DNA from: Neobacillus niacini NBRC 15566
GTDB lineage: Bacteria; Bacillota; Bacilli; Bacillales; Cytobacillaceae
Assembly: GCF_001591505.1 (NCBI RefSeq)
Contig: NZ_BCVA01000005.1
Span: 124,001 to 188,000, forward strand
Direction of reading: 5' to 3'
Length of the DNA: 64,000 bases
Below the pieces are notes generated by a model, which did not search any database, was not told the origin of the DNA, and was given only the letters and a program-made list of their open reading frames with translations. Positions 47,473 through 56,366 of this stretch are shown here, piece by piece; the first letter of the stretch is position 1, and each line of letters opens with the position of its first letter. Both the position numbers and the translations under genes were made by a program.

Positions 47473-47775
47473 AAATGAACGAGGATTCGTGTTTCGGTCA
47501 AGTGGGGTGCTCCTACTTGCCCCAAATGAACGAGGATTACGAATTCGGTCAAGTGGGGTACTCCTACTCGCCCCAAATGAACGAGGATTACGAATTCGGT
47601 CAAGTGGAGTGCTCCCACTTGCCCCAAATAAAAGAGGATTACGAATTCGGTCAAGTGGAGTGCTCCCACTTGCCCCAAATGAACGAAGATTACGAATTCG
47701 GTCAAGTGGAGTGCTCCCACTTGCCCCAAATAAAAGAAGATAACGATTTCGGTCAAATAGAGTACTCCCACTAAT
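47473..47775 (+). repeat. Tandem array of six 51-bp structured units (array 3)
   Basis: AAATGAACGAGG-like starts recur at 47473, 47524, 47575, 47626, 47677 and 47728, exactly 51 bp apart each time. Each unit has a linker of about 20 nt, then TTCGGTCA, then a hairpin (AAGTGG...CCACTT; some copies have AAGTGGG...CCTACTT with a G-T wobble) ending TTGCCCC. Because 51 is a multiple of three, stop-free frames run through it on both strands; these are not genes. It lies between the hemL terminator and spoVID. Confidence 0.93.
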
Positions 47776-47880
47776 CTTTTTTACATAAAAAGCCTTTTTT
47801 ATCATATTTAAAATCACTTGTTCATAAAGTGTAAGTGACATAGTGATTTTGCTTAAAAGGAAACGAAAGGAGGAGTCGCT

Positions 47881-48978
47881 TTGTCTCAGGAGAATCAATC
47901 GTGCCTGCGATTTTCCTTGGAGGAGTCTTTGTGGTTTAGAAAAGGACAGGAAGTAGCTGAACTTGTGTCGATTTCTCTAGACCCGGATATTACCATCCAG
48001 GAAAATGATCAATACGTAACCATACGTGGTTCGCTGGAATTAACAGGCGAATATAGAAATGACCAAGATAGTACAGGGGAAGAGGAAGAAAATGTACCTA
48101 GCCAAAAATATGTAGAAAGAGTGGATCCACAGGAGGAAGGCATTTGTGAGTTCTCACACCGTTTTCCTGTCGATATTACCATCCCCAACAATCGGATTCA
48201 AAGCATTTATGATATTGATGTCATTGTGGAGTCATTTGATTATTCCATACCGGAACGCAGCTGTCTTAAATTGTCCGCAGAATTAACCATCAGCGGCCTG
48301 TACGATTCAACACAAGAAGAGGAAGAAGTTGTAGAAGAAGAAGAGTTTGAAGTTCTCCATCGCTATCAGGTAGAAGTTCCTAAAATGGAAGAACAAGAAG
48401 AAGCTGAAGAAGAGAATCACTTTGCGGATACTTTCTTATTTGAGGCAGAAGCAAGGAAACAGCCAGAAGAAGAGAAAGTGGAAGCTTTTCCGAAATTCCC
48501 AACCTTTACCTATGAAGAGCCTGAAGAAGAGGAAGAACTACAACAGCCACAACAGCCTGTTGTTTTTGAACATGCAAGAAGTGAAGCAGTTGAGCCGGTG
48601 CAAGAGATAGAAGAAATCGTCGAGAAAGCACCAGTACAGCCAATTGCAGAAGAAAAGGCAAAAGAACCAGCAGAAGCAAAAGAACCAGTGATGGAGGAGA
48701 GTTCTTCATCCCCAGAAGCGCCACCGAAACAAGCAAAAAAGAAGGCACAAAAAAAGAAAACAATGACCTTAACGGAGTTCTTTGCCCGTAAGGAAGACAG
48801 CTCCGACCAAGCTAGATTAAAAGTTTGTATCGTTCAAAAGGGTGATACACTGGATAGTCTTGCCGACCGTTATGACGTATCCGTTCCTAATCTGCTGCGT
48901 TACAATAATCTTGAGCTCAACCAGGATGTTTATGAGGGTCAAGTATTATACGTACCTGTCGCATTAGCAAAAAAATAA
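47881..48978 (+). CDS. spoVID: Stage VI sporulation protein D (short form)
   Basis: Spore coat morphogenetic protein that encases the forespore with coat layers (with SpoIVA and SafA in B. subtilis). The N-terminal domain (about 1-140, LRFSLEESLWFRKGQEVAELVSISLDPDITIQE) is the characteristic coat-encasement region; a long E/P/Q-rich acidic linker (about 145-290) follows; a LysM domain at about 317-363 (IVQKGDTLDSLADRYDVSVPNLLRYNNL) ends the protein. It is 365 aa against 575 in B. subtilis, mainly a shorter linker. TTG start after AAAGGAGGAG. Confidence 0.93.
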   Translation: MSQENQSCLRFSLEESLWFRKGQEVAELVSISLDPDITIQENDQYVTIRGSLELTGEYRNDQDSTGEEEENVPSQKYVERVDPQEEGICEFSHRFPVDITIPNNRIQSIYDIDVIVESFDYSIPERSCLKLSAELTISGLYDSTQEEEEVVEEEEFEVLHRYQVEVPKMEEQEEAEEENHFADTFLFEAEARKQPEEEKVEAFPKFPTFTYEEPEEEEELQQPQQPVVFEHARSEAVEPVQEIEEIVEKAPVQPIAEEKAKEPAEAKEPVMEESSSSPEAPPKQAKKKAQKKKTMTLTEFFARKEDSSDQARLKVCIVQKGDTLDSLADRYDVSVPNLLRYNNLELNQDVYEGQVLYVPVALAKK

Positions 48979-48989
48979 TCAACCAAACA

Positions 48990-49027
48990 TATAGTGAGCG
49001 GGTTTCTAACCTGCTCACATCTTTTTA
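48990..49027 (+). terminator. Stem-loop between spoVID and ysxE
   Basis: GTGAGCGGGTT (48994-49004) pairs with AACCTGCTCAC (49008-49018, one wobble), followed by ATCTTTTT. It may only attenuate, because ysxE has no obvious promoter of its own in the 80-bp gap. Confidence 0.75.
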
Positions 49028-49057
49028 AGGATATTGCTCTGGCTGAAAGGCAGATGA

Positions 49058-50101
49058 ATGTCGATGCGCGACGCAAATCAGGTAGAATTATTCATACCCA
49101 TTTTAAATCACTACCAAGTAACGCCTAATTTTATTGAAGAACACGGCAATATTAAGAAAATCTATTCCAATAAAGGGACCTTTGCATTAAAGAAAATGGA
49201 CCCGACAAATGGCACAGACTTTATTCGTCATGTTCATCTTCTTTACCAAAAGGGCTACAATCGAATTGTCCCTATTTACCCAACTATGGACGGAAGATAT
49301 GCTGTTCTTCATGATAAAGCCTTGTATTACTTAATGCCCTGGATGCCGAATGAAGTAAAGGAAGACAGGACACAGAAACACCAGCAGCTGTTTCGCGAAT
49401 TAGCCAGGCTTCACACGTTATCTGCCAAAGAGATCACCGTGAATAAGGAGGAGCGGACAGAGCATTACGAAAAAACGATTGCCGTACTTGATAAGAATCA
49501 GGAGTTTCTTGATGGGTTTATCGATGAATGTGAAAAAAAGACGTACATGTCGCCATTTGAATTGGTGTTTTGTTTATACTATAACGAAATAACTCAAGCA
49601 CTTCGCTTTTCTAAAACGAAATTCGAAGAATGGTATGAAAAAACAAAGGAAGAAGAAAAAGCACGAATGGTGATTACCCATGGAAAAGTATCTTCCGAGC
49701 ATTTTCTATATGACGACAAGGGTTATGGTTATTTTATTAACTTTGAAAATGCCCGCTACGGCTCACCCATTCATGATTTATTGCCATACTTATCACGTTC
49801 CTTTAATAGCCCGCCAACACGAAATGATGAAGCGGTTGAGTGGATTTACCATTACTATAAATATTTTCCCTTCAAAGTGGATGAAAAACTACTATTTTTT
49901 AGTTATTTAGCTTATCCAATTCCAATCATTCAGGTGGCCGAACGTTATTATAAAAAAGAACAGCCTAAAAATGAGTTGAAATTTGTCCGAATGCTGCAAC
50001 GCAAATACTGGCATTTGAAGAATTCTGAATATGTAGTCATGAGAATGACGGAAATTGATGAGCAGGAGAAAAAGGCAAAAGAAGGAGCCCAGCAGCAATA
50101 A
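49058..50101 (+). CDS. ysxE: CotS/YsxE-like spore coat kinase-fold protein
   Basis: A 347-residue member of the CotS/YutH/YsxE group, spore coat proteins with an aminoglycoside-phosphotransferase-like fold. Signs are the N-terminal lobe KKIYSNKGTFALKKM (lysine), a LYYLMPWMPNE hinge, and the catalytic-loop-like VITHGKVSSEHFLYDDKGYGYFINFENARYGSPIHDL, where the usual HGD...D pattern is altered (HGK, FINFE), suggesting it may not be an active kinase. It follows spoVID as in B. subtilis. Confidence 0.9.
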   Translation: MSMRDANQVELFIPILNHYQVTPNFIEEHGNIKKIYSNKGTFALKKMDPTNGTDFIRHVHLLYQKGYNRIVPIYPTMDGRYAVLHDKALYYLMPWMPNEVKEDRTQKHQQLFRELARLHTLSAKEITVNKEERTEHYEKTIAVLDKNQEFLDGFIDECEKKTYMSPFELVFCLYYNEITQALRFSKTKFEEWYEKTKEEEKARMVITHGKVSSEHFLYDDKGYGYFINFENARYGSPIHDLLPYLSRSFNSPPTRNDEAVEWIYHYYKYFPFKVDEKLLFFSYLAYPIPIIQVAERYYKKEQPKNELKFVRMLQRKYWHLKNSEYVVMRMTEIDEQEKKAKEGAQQQ

Positions 50102-50119
50102 CTTTTGCTTTTTGGGCTC

Positions 50120-50317
50120 TTAAACAATTTCGAAATAGATTGATACGGCAATCGCAATAAAAACCGTTAATAAAAGGACATCAAATACGGTTGGAATAAA
50201 CAATGTACGTATTAATTGGAATATCGTAAACGGCAAGATCAACTGCGCACACACTCTCCTGGTGGTTCGAAACCATGGAGTATAAGCATACTTGGTGATA
50301 AACTTCCTCCGCTTCAT
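50120..50317 (-). CDS. Small conserved-looking membrane protein (65 aa)
   Basis: I start this at the ATG at 50317 because GGAGAGG lies 9 nt upstream; longer in-frame starts have no RBS. The basic N-terminus MKRRKFITKYAYTPWFRTTRRV precedes two hydrophobic helices (about 22-40 and 44-63). It is convergent with ysxE. B. subtilis has a tiny gene, yszA, in this neighbourhood that may be the counterpart, but I am not sure. Function unknown. Confidence 0.7.
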   Translation of the reverse strand: MKRRKFITKYAYTPWFRTTRRVCAQLILPFTIFQLIRTLFIPTVFDVLLLTVFIAIAVSIYFEIV

Positions 50318-50542
50318 TGCAACCATCCTCTCCAAAATGGCATTTCTTTTATGTATATTCTTTATGTAGTGTAAATTCCTCATAAAATAACCATTTATTA
50401 GAAAAAATGACCTTAAAGAACTTTATATTATCCATAATTCTTTTATTGAACCAGAATAGGAAAAATGAAATAATAATAAAGTCCTAGGAGATAAATTTTT
50501 TGAGGGTAATAATCTATCTATGCAATATAAGGAGTATAAAAA

Positions 50543-51865
50543 ATGTTCTGGTTCATCATACTTTTTCCGCTATTAATTTATCCATGGGGCTTTGATCCAT
50601 ACTATACATCGACAAAGACTGGATATTTATATGCATTTGTCCTTTGTACGTGGCTATACATACTGTTCAAGAGAAAGTACAAAACGTTAAAGCCTGATAA
50701 GGGTGATTCAGTTGTTGTTACTTTGTTGTTAGTGTTCCTAACTTTAATAGAAATTTCAACAGTATTCTCCCCAAATAAATATACATCTGTGTACGGTTTG
50801 ATTGATCGTAAAGAAGGACTTATATCTTATTTTTGCTATTTCAGCGTTTTCCTTTTTTCTTATCGATTAATTGATGAGGAGAAATTAAATAAAGTTTCTT
50901 CTAGTATAGCCTTGGTCTCTTTGATTGTATCAATATATGGAATATTGCAGCATTATAGTTTAGATATATTTCCAAGGAATAGTTCAATGAGGAATTATGA
51001 AGGGGTGACTTATACTTTCTTCGATAATCCTAACTTCTTTGGATCGTATCTTGTGTTGGTTATGCTGATAACAATACCATTCTATTTGAATTCTAAAAAT
51101 AAAATATTCCAGTTTATTTATTTTATCTCGCTTTGTTTATCGTTTGTAGCTCTTATTTTTTCGAATACAAGGAGTGGATACCTGGGGGTGCTCATTGGAT
51201 TGGTTTTTCTTACATTTACTGTTGTAATAAGACGTAAACACCTTTGGAAGAAGTGGATAATATTAGCATTTACATTTATTTTCCTCTTATTTTTAATAAA
51301 CACTAGCGAACAGGGGTATTATGCAAATCGGATAAATTCTGTGTTTAAGGACTCTTATAGGCTCGCAACCAACCAAGGTTCTGGTCATGAAGGCTCATCG
51401 CGCTTATTTATCTGGGAAAACTCATTGCCTTTAGTAAAAGAATATTTTTGGGTAGGTTCCGGACCTGATTCTTTTGAATTTGTGTTTCCTAATAATAAAA
51501 AGAACATTGCATTTATGAATAATTCAATTGTAGATAAGGCACATAACGAATATTTACAGATTGCAATTACACTTGGTGTTCCGGCACTTTTAACCTACTT
51601 ATGTTTTCTTTATTTAATTCTAAGAAGAGCATTTCAGGCAGTTCAATTGACTGAAGGCAAAGAAAAAGTAATCTTTTATGGCTTAATTGCAACAATTATT
51701 GGCTATCTTGTTCAAGCATTTTTTAATATAAGTACGGTTCCTGTAGCACCAATTTTCTGGTCAATACTTGGGATTACTTTAGCAAAATCAACAATTGTCA
51801 TTAATAATGCAAAATGTAAAAATGGGGAAGTAGGTAAGGTAGAGATCATAAACCAAACTGCTTAA
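50543..51865 (+). CDS. O-antigen ligase / Wzy-like polymerase family membrane protein
   Basis: 440 aa with about 11-12 membrane helices and one large extracellular loop near the C-terminus (about 260-335) that carries WENSLPLVKEYFWVGSGPDSFEFVFP and DKAHNEYLQIAITLGVPALLTYL, the Wzy_C hallmark with its His. Family members polymerise or transfer lipid-linked glycans. No other polysaccharide genes are nearby, so its substrate cannot be guessed; the gene is more AT-rich than its neighbours and sits between ysxE and valS, where B. subtilis has none, suggesting acquisition. RBS AAGGAGT. Confidence 0.85.
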   Translation: MFWFIILFPLLIYPWGFDPYYTSTKTGYLYAFVLCTWLYILFKRKYKTLKPDKGDSVVVTLLLVFLTLIEISTVFSPNKYTSVYGLIDRKEGLISYFCYFSVFLFSYRLIDEEKLNKVSSSIALVSLIVSIYGILQHYSLDIFPRNSSMRNYEGVTYTFFDNPNFFGSYLVLVMLITIPFYLNSKNKIFQFIYFISLCLSFVALIFSNTRSGYLGVLIGLVFLTFTVVIRRKHLWKKWIILAFTFIFLLFLINTSEQGYYANRINSVFKDSYRLATNQGSGHEGSSRLFIWENSLPLVKEYFWVGSGPDSFEFVFPNNKKNIAFMNNSIVDKAHNEYLQIAITLGVPALLTYLCFLYLILRRAFQAVQLTEGKEKVIFYGLIATIIGYLVQAFFNISTVPVAPIFWSILGITLAKSTIVINNAKCKNGEVGKVEIINQTA

Positions 51866-51907
51866 TTACTCATATAGTATAAATAACAAAAATTTTGGTT
51901 ATCATTA

Positions 51908-51937
51908 TTGACGTCTAGAACACTTTTTGGGTAGTAT
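51908..51937 (+). promoter_or_regulatory. Promoter of valS
   Basis: TTGACG (51908-51913), 18-bp spacer, TAGTAT (51932-51937), upstream of the T-box leader. Confidence 0.65.
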
Positions 51938-51947
51938 AAACAATATA

Positions 51948-52207
51948 ATAAAAAAAAAGCCACGACAGGGAAGAGTACGACGTTAATCTGCTTAAAGAGA
52001 GGGAACCATTAGCTGAAAGGATTCCTAAGCAGACACTCGGAAGGTCGCCCTTGAGCTTCTTCAGCGAACGGATTAACATCCCACTAGTTGAGGACGGATC
52101 AAATCCGTTATCCATTTAAGCGCCAATCAGTTTCTTTATGATTGGAAAAAAGGTGGTACCGCGAAGCAAACTCCATTCGTCCTTTTATGACGAATGGGGT
52201 TTTTTGT
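51948..52207 (+). promoter_or_regulatory. T-box leader of valS
   Basis: Complete T-box: stem I from about 51960 with AGAGTACGAC, AGAGAGGGAACC and a GCTGAAAGG segment, a candidate Val specifier GTC at 52044-52046 in AAGGTCGCCC, the T-box sequence AGGTGGTACCGCG at 52151-52163, and a terminator (CTCCATTCGTC at 52171-52181 with GACGAATGGGG from 52189) ending in T. Uncharged tRNA-Val should allow read-through into valS. Confidence 0.93.
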
Positions 52208-52257
52208 TTGTCTAGTTTTATTTAAATGACAGAAAAAGAAACTAAGGAGATGGTCAA

Positions 52258-54903
52258 ATGGAAACAAAAGAAATTACCATGCCGACGAAATATGATCCAC
52301 AGTCGATTGAGCAGGGACGATATGATTGGTGGGTTAAAGGTAAGTTTTTCGAAGCGCAAAATGATGAAGGAAAACAGCCTTATACAATCGTTATTCCACC
52401 GCCAAACGTAACGGGGAAGCTGCACTTAGGGCATGCTTGGGATACAACATTACAAGATATCGTTACACGTATGAAGCGGATGCAGGGCTATGATGTACTA
52501 TGGCTGCCAGGTATGGACCATGCTGGAATCGCGACACAAGCGAAGGTTGAAGAAAAACTTCGTGGCGAAGGCAAAAGCCGTTACGACCTAGGACGTGAAA
52601 AGTTCGTTGAGGAAACATGGAAGTGGAAGGAAGAATACGCCTCCCATATCCGCCAACAGTGGGCAAAACTAGGTTTAGGTTTAGACTACAGCCGTGAGCG
52701 TTTCACACTTGATGAAGGTTTATCAGCAGCGGTACGTGAAGTATTTGTCACTTTATATAACAAGGGTCTTATTTATCGCGGCGAATATATCATCAACTGG
52801 GATCCATCAACAAAAACAGCCTTATCAGACATCGAAGTTATCTACAAGGATGTTCAAGGTGCTTTTTATCATATGAAATATCCGTTAGCGGACGGTTCTG
52901 GACACATTGAAGTAGCAACAACTCGTCCAGAAACCATGTTAGGTGATACGGCAGTTGCTGTTCATCCAGAAGATGAGCGCTATAAGCACCTAATTGGCAA
53001 AACCGTTATCCTGCCTATCGTTGGCCGTGAAATTAAGATTGTTGGCGATGACTATGTGGATATGGAATTCGGTTCTGGGGCCGTTAAAATTACACCAGCA
53101 CATGACCCGAACGATTTTGAAATTGGGAACCGTCATAATCTTGAGCGCGTTCTAGTTATGAACGAAGATGGCACAATGAATGACAGAGCCGGAAAGTACA
53201 AAGGGTTGGACCGTTTTGAATGCCGCAAGCAAATTGTTAAGGACCTCCAAGAACAAGGCGTTCTATTCAAAATTGAAGAGCATTTGCACTCTGTTGGCCA
53301 TTCTGAGCGCAGCGGGGCAGTAGTTGAGCCATACCTTTCAACACAATGGTTTGTTAAAATGCAGCCGCTGGCAGACGAAGCTATCGCCCTACAAAGTAAG
53401 GAAAATAAAGTTAATTTTGTACCAGATCGTTTCGAAAAAACCTACCTGCATTGGATGGAGAACATTCGCGACTGGTGTATTTCAAGACAGCTTTGGTGGG
53501 GCCACCGCATTCCTGCTTGGTACCATAAGGAAACTGGTGAAGTTTACGTTGGTCATGAAGCTCCTGCAGACAGCGAAAACTGGGAGCAGGATAAAGACGT
53601 ATTGGATACGTGGTTTAGTTCGGCACTATGGCCATTTTCCACAATGGGCTGGCCAAATGTAGAAGCAGAGGACTTTAAGCGCTTCTTCCCAACCGATGTA
53701 CTCGTAACCGGTTATGATATCATCTTCTTCTGGGTATCCCGGATGATTTTCCAAAGCTTGGAATTTACAGGTGAACGACCATTTAAAGACGTTCTCATCC
53801 ATGGTTTGGTTCGTGACGAACAAGGACGTAAGATGAGTAAATCCCTAGGTAACGGTGTGGATCCAATGGATGTTATCGCAAAATACGGTGCCGATTCATT
53901 GCGTTACTTCCTTTCAACCGGAAGCTCTCCAGGCCAGGATTTACGTTTTAGCTTTGAAAAAGTTGAATCGACTTGGAACTTTGCCAATAAAATTTGGAAT
54001 GCTTCTCGTTTTGCATTGATGAATATGGATGGCATGACATATGATGAAATCGATTTTAGCGGTGAAAAGTCCGTTGCAGATAAATGGATTCTAACTCAAT
54101 TAAATGAAACCATTGAAAGTGTTACCAAACTTTCAGAGCGTTATGAATTCGGAGAAGCCGGCCGTGCACTATACAACTTCATCTGGGATGACTTCTGTGA
54201 TTGGTACATTGAGATGGCAAAACTTCCGCTATATGGTGAGGATGAAGCAGCAAAGAAAACTACTCGTTCGATTCTTGCACACGTTCTTGATCAGACAATG
54301 CGTTTGTTACATCCGTTCATGCCATTCATTACCGAGGAAATCTGGCAGAACCTCCCTCATAATGGAGAGTCAATCACAACTGCTAAGTGGCCAGAAGTGA
54401 TTCCAGCTTACTCTGATGAACAAGCCGCTCAAGAAATGAAGATGTTAATGGAAATGATTCGTTCCGTACGAAACATTCGTGCTGAGGTAAACACGCCAAT
54501 GAGCAAGAAGATTAAAATGCTTGTAAAGGCGAAGGATGATTCAGTACTAAAAGCACTTGAAAAGAACCGGAACTATATCGAAAAATTCTGTAACCCAGAA
54601 GAATTACAATTGGGAACAAACCTTGAAACACCAGAGAAGGCAATGACGGCTGTTATTACCGGCTTGGAAATTTATCTTCCACTAGAAGGTTTAATTAACA
54701 TTGACGAAGAAATTGCTCGTCTACAGAAAGAATACGACAAGTTAACGAAAGAAGTAGACAGAGTTGAAAAGAAGCTAAACAACGAAGGCTTTATGAAAAA
54801 GGCACCGGAGAGTGTAGTTGCCGAAGAACGGGCAAAGGAAAAAGACTATCGTGAAAAAAGAGCGCTAGTAGAGGCTCGTATAAATGAGTTAAAAGGATTA
54901 TAA
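52258..54903 (+). CDS. valS: Valyl-tRNA synthetase
   Basis: Class Ia synthetase, 881 aa (B. subtilis about 880). The HIGH-type motif is in [15 protein letters not shown] (about residues 44-58), the CP1 editing domain has [18 protein letters not shown], the KMSKS motif is [11 protein letters not shown], and a C-terminal coiled coil ([21 protein letters not shown]...) is the usual tRNA-contacting arm. RBS CTAAGGAGA. Regulated by the upstream T-box. Confidence 0.98.
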   Translation: METKEITMPTKYDPQSIEQGRYDWWVKGKFFEAQNDEGKQPYTIVIPPPNVTGKLHLGHAWDTTLQDIVTRMKRMQGYDVLWLPGMDHAGIATQAKVEEKLRGEGKSRYDLGREKFVEETWKWKEEYASHIRQQWAKLGLGLDYSRERFTLDEGLSAAVREVFVTLYNKGLIYRGEYIINWDPSTKTALSDIEVIYKDVQGAFYHMKYPLADGSGHIEVATTRPETMLGDTAVAVHPEDERYKHLIGKTVILPIVGREIKIVGDDYVDMEFGSGAVKITPAHDPNDFEIGNRHNLERVLVMNEDGTMNDRAGKYKGLDRFECRKQIVKDLQEQGVLFKIEEHLHSVGHSERSGAVVEPYLSTQWFVKMQPLADEAIALQSKENKVNFVPDRFEKTYLHWMENIRDWCISRQLWWGHRIPAWYHKETGEVYVGHEAPADSENWEQDKDVLDTWFSSALWPFSTMGWPNVEAEDFKRFFPTDVLVTGYDIIFFWVSRMIFQSLEFTGERPFKDVLIHGLVRDEQGRKMSKSLGNGVDPMDVIAKYGADSLRYFLSTGSSPGQDLRFSFEKVESTWNFANKIWNASRFALMNMDGMTYDEIDFSGEKSVADKWILTQLNETIESVTKLSERYEFGEAGRALYNFIWDDFCDWYIEMAKLPLYGEDEAAKKTTRSILAHVLDQTMRLLHPFMPFITEEIWQNLPHNGESITTAKWPEVIPAYSDEQAAQEMKMLMEMIRSVRNIRAEVNTPMSKKIKMLVKAKDDSVLKALEKNRNYIEKFCNPEELQLGTNLETPEKAMTAVITGLEIYLPLEGLINIDEEIARLQKEYDKLTKEVDRVEKKLNNEGFMKKAPESVVAEERAKEKDYREKRALVEARINELKGL

Positions 54904-54913
54904 TAAAGATATC

Positions 54914-54948
54914 GAGACGAGTCCTATAGTAGGATTCGTCTTCTTTTA
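54914..54948 (+). terminator. Stem-loop between valS and folC
   Basis: AGACGAGTCCTA (54915-54926) pairs with TAGGATTCGTCT (54930-54941, one wobble), followed by TCTTTT. Confidence 0.8.
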
Positions 54949-54972
54949 GAAAATAAAGATGGGGTGGCCAAA

Positions 54973-56295
54973 ATGTTTACAACTTATAACGAAGCCCTTG
55001 AATGGATACACGCAAGATTAAGGCTTGGGATTAAACCAGGACTTTCCCGAATGGAATGGATGATGGAAAAGCTCGGGTCTCCAGAGCGGAAAATGAAAAC
55101 TGTTCATATTGGCGGAACAAATGGGAAAGGGTCAACTGTAACCTTCTTACGCAATATTCTCGAAGCAGCAGGCTATACCGTAGGTACGTTTACATCACCA
55201 TATATTGAACAATTTAATGAGCGAATCTCTGTAAATGGGAAGCCCATCAGTGACGAAGAAATCCTGGAGTTAACCAATGTGATTCGTCCCCTTGCAGATG
55301 AATTAGAAGAAACCGAGCTTGGCGGACCAACCGAGTTTGAAGTGATTACAGCGATGTCTTTCTATTATTTTGCCAATATCAATCAAGTGGACATGGTTAT
55401 CTATGAAGTGGGCTTAGGCGGAAGGTTTGATTCTACTAATATTATTCAGCCAATCGCTTCTATCATTACAAACATTGGGTTAGATCATACAAATATACTA
55501 GGGCACACCTACGGAGAAATTGCTTTTGAAAAGGCAGGCATTATTAAAGAAGGGATTCCTACTTATACTGCCGTAAAAAATGAAGAAGCAATGAAGGTCA
55601 TAGAGGAACAGGCTGGAAAAAAGCATGCCCCACTATTTCGATTGAATCAGGATTTTACCATTACCTCCCACAGCCCACAAGCTAATGGAGAGATGTTTTC
55701 ATTAGAAAGCAATATCGATAAAATCGAACAGTTGCAAATCAGCATGATTGGTCAACATCAAACAGAAAATGCAGCCTTAGCGGTAATGGCTGTTCAAGCT
55801 ATCAATCAAGATGGGGATTTTTCCATAAGCGAGGATGACATTAGGACAGGCTTAAAGAAAGCCTATTGGCCAGGAAGATTCGAAATCCTTTCTCATCGTC
55901 CAATTGTCATTATTGACGGCGCTCATAATGATGAGGGAATTTCGGTACTGGTTAAGGAACTTTCTACTCGTTATTCTAACTATCATATTAATATTGTATT
56001 TGCAGCCTTAAAAGATAAAAAGTTGGACCAAATGATTGCCCAATTGGATCAAGTTGCAGATAGAATCTCCTTCGTGTCATTTGACTTTCCTCGTGCTGCT
56101 CAAGCAAAGGATTTATTTGGAATCAGTAAATCCAAAAATAAAGCAATGGAAGACAAATGGGACACACATCTAGCAGAGATTATTAATTCTTTAAAGAATG
56201 ATCAGATTCTAGTCGTAACAGGCTCTTTGTATTTCATTTCTGAGGTTAAACTTTATTTGAGTGAATTTTTGAAAAACAAGACGATTTCACTATGA
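54973..56295 (+). CDS. folC: Folylpolyglutamate synthase / dihydrofolate synthase
   Basis: Mur-ligase-family enzyme adding glutamate to (dihydro)folates, 440 aa. P-loop HIGGTNGKGST (about 46-56), then FTSPYIEQFNERI, EVGLGGRFDSTN, LDHTNILG, FEKAGIIK, QTENAALAV and IDGAHNDEG. ATG at 54973 with GGGGTGG upstream gives MFTTYNEALEWIHARL, as in homologues; a GTG 9 nt earlier is less likely. After valS as in B. subtilis. Confidence 0.95.
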   Translation: MFTTYNEALEWIHARLRLGIKPGLSRMEWMMEKLGSPERKMKTVHIGGTNGKGSTVTFLRNILEAAGYTVGTFTSPYIEQFNERISVNGKPISDEEILELTNVIRPLADELEETELGGPTEFEVITAMSFYYFANINQVDMVIYEVGLGGRFDSTNIIQPIASIITNIGLDHTNILGHTYGEIAFEKAGIIKEGIPTYTAVKNEEAMKVIEEQAGKKHAPLFRLNQDFTITSHSPQANGEMFSLESNIDKIEQLQISMIGQHQTENAALAVMAVQAINQDGDFSISEDDIRTGLKKAYWPGRFEILSHRPIVIIDGAHNDEGISVLVKELSTRYSNYHINIVFAALKDKKLDQMIAQLDQVADRISFVSFDFPRAAQAKDLFGISKSKNKAMEDKWDTHLAEIINSLKNDQILVVTGSLYFISEVKLYLSEFLKNKTISL

Positions 56296-56366
56296 CAGGC
56301 TCCTAAATTTTTGGTAAAATAGAATTATCTTGATTTCAAAATAACCTTTTGATAGGAGGGGCTAGA

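Noticed and set aside
47815-47850. Sigma-E promoter of spoVID
   Set aside because: TTCATAA and CATAGTGA are present but their spacing is too short for the sigma-E consensus; no confident call is possible.
47365-47898. Long open frames on both strands through the 51-bp array, with repetitive peptides
   Set aside because: The period is exactly 17 codons, so any stop-free unit stays open; there is no RBS, the peptides are low-complexity, and a plus-strand and a minus-strand frame are open over the same bases.
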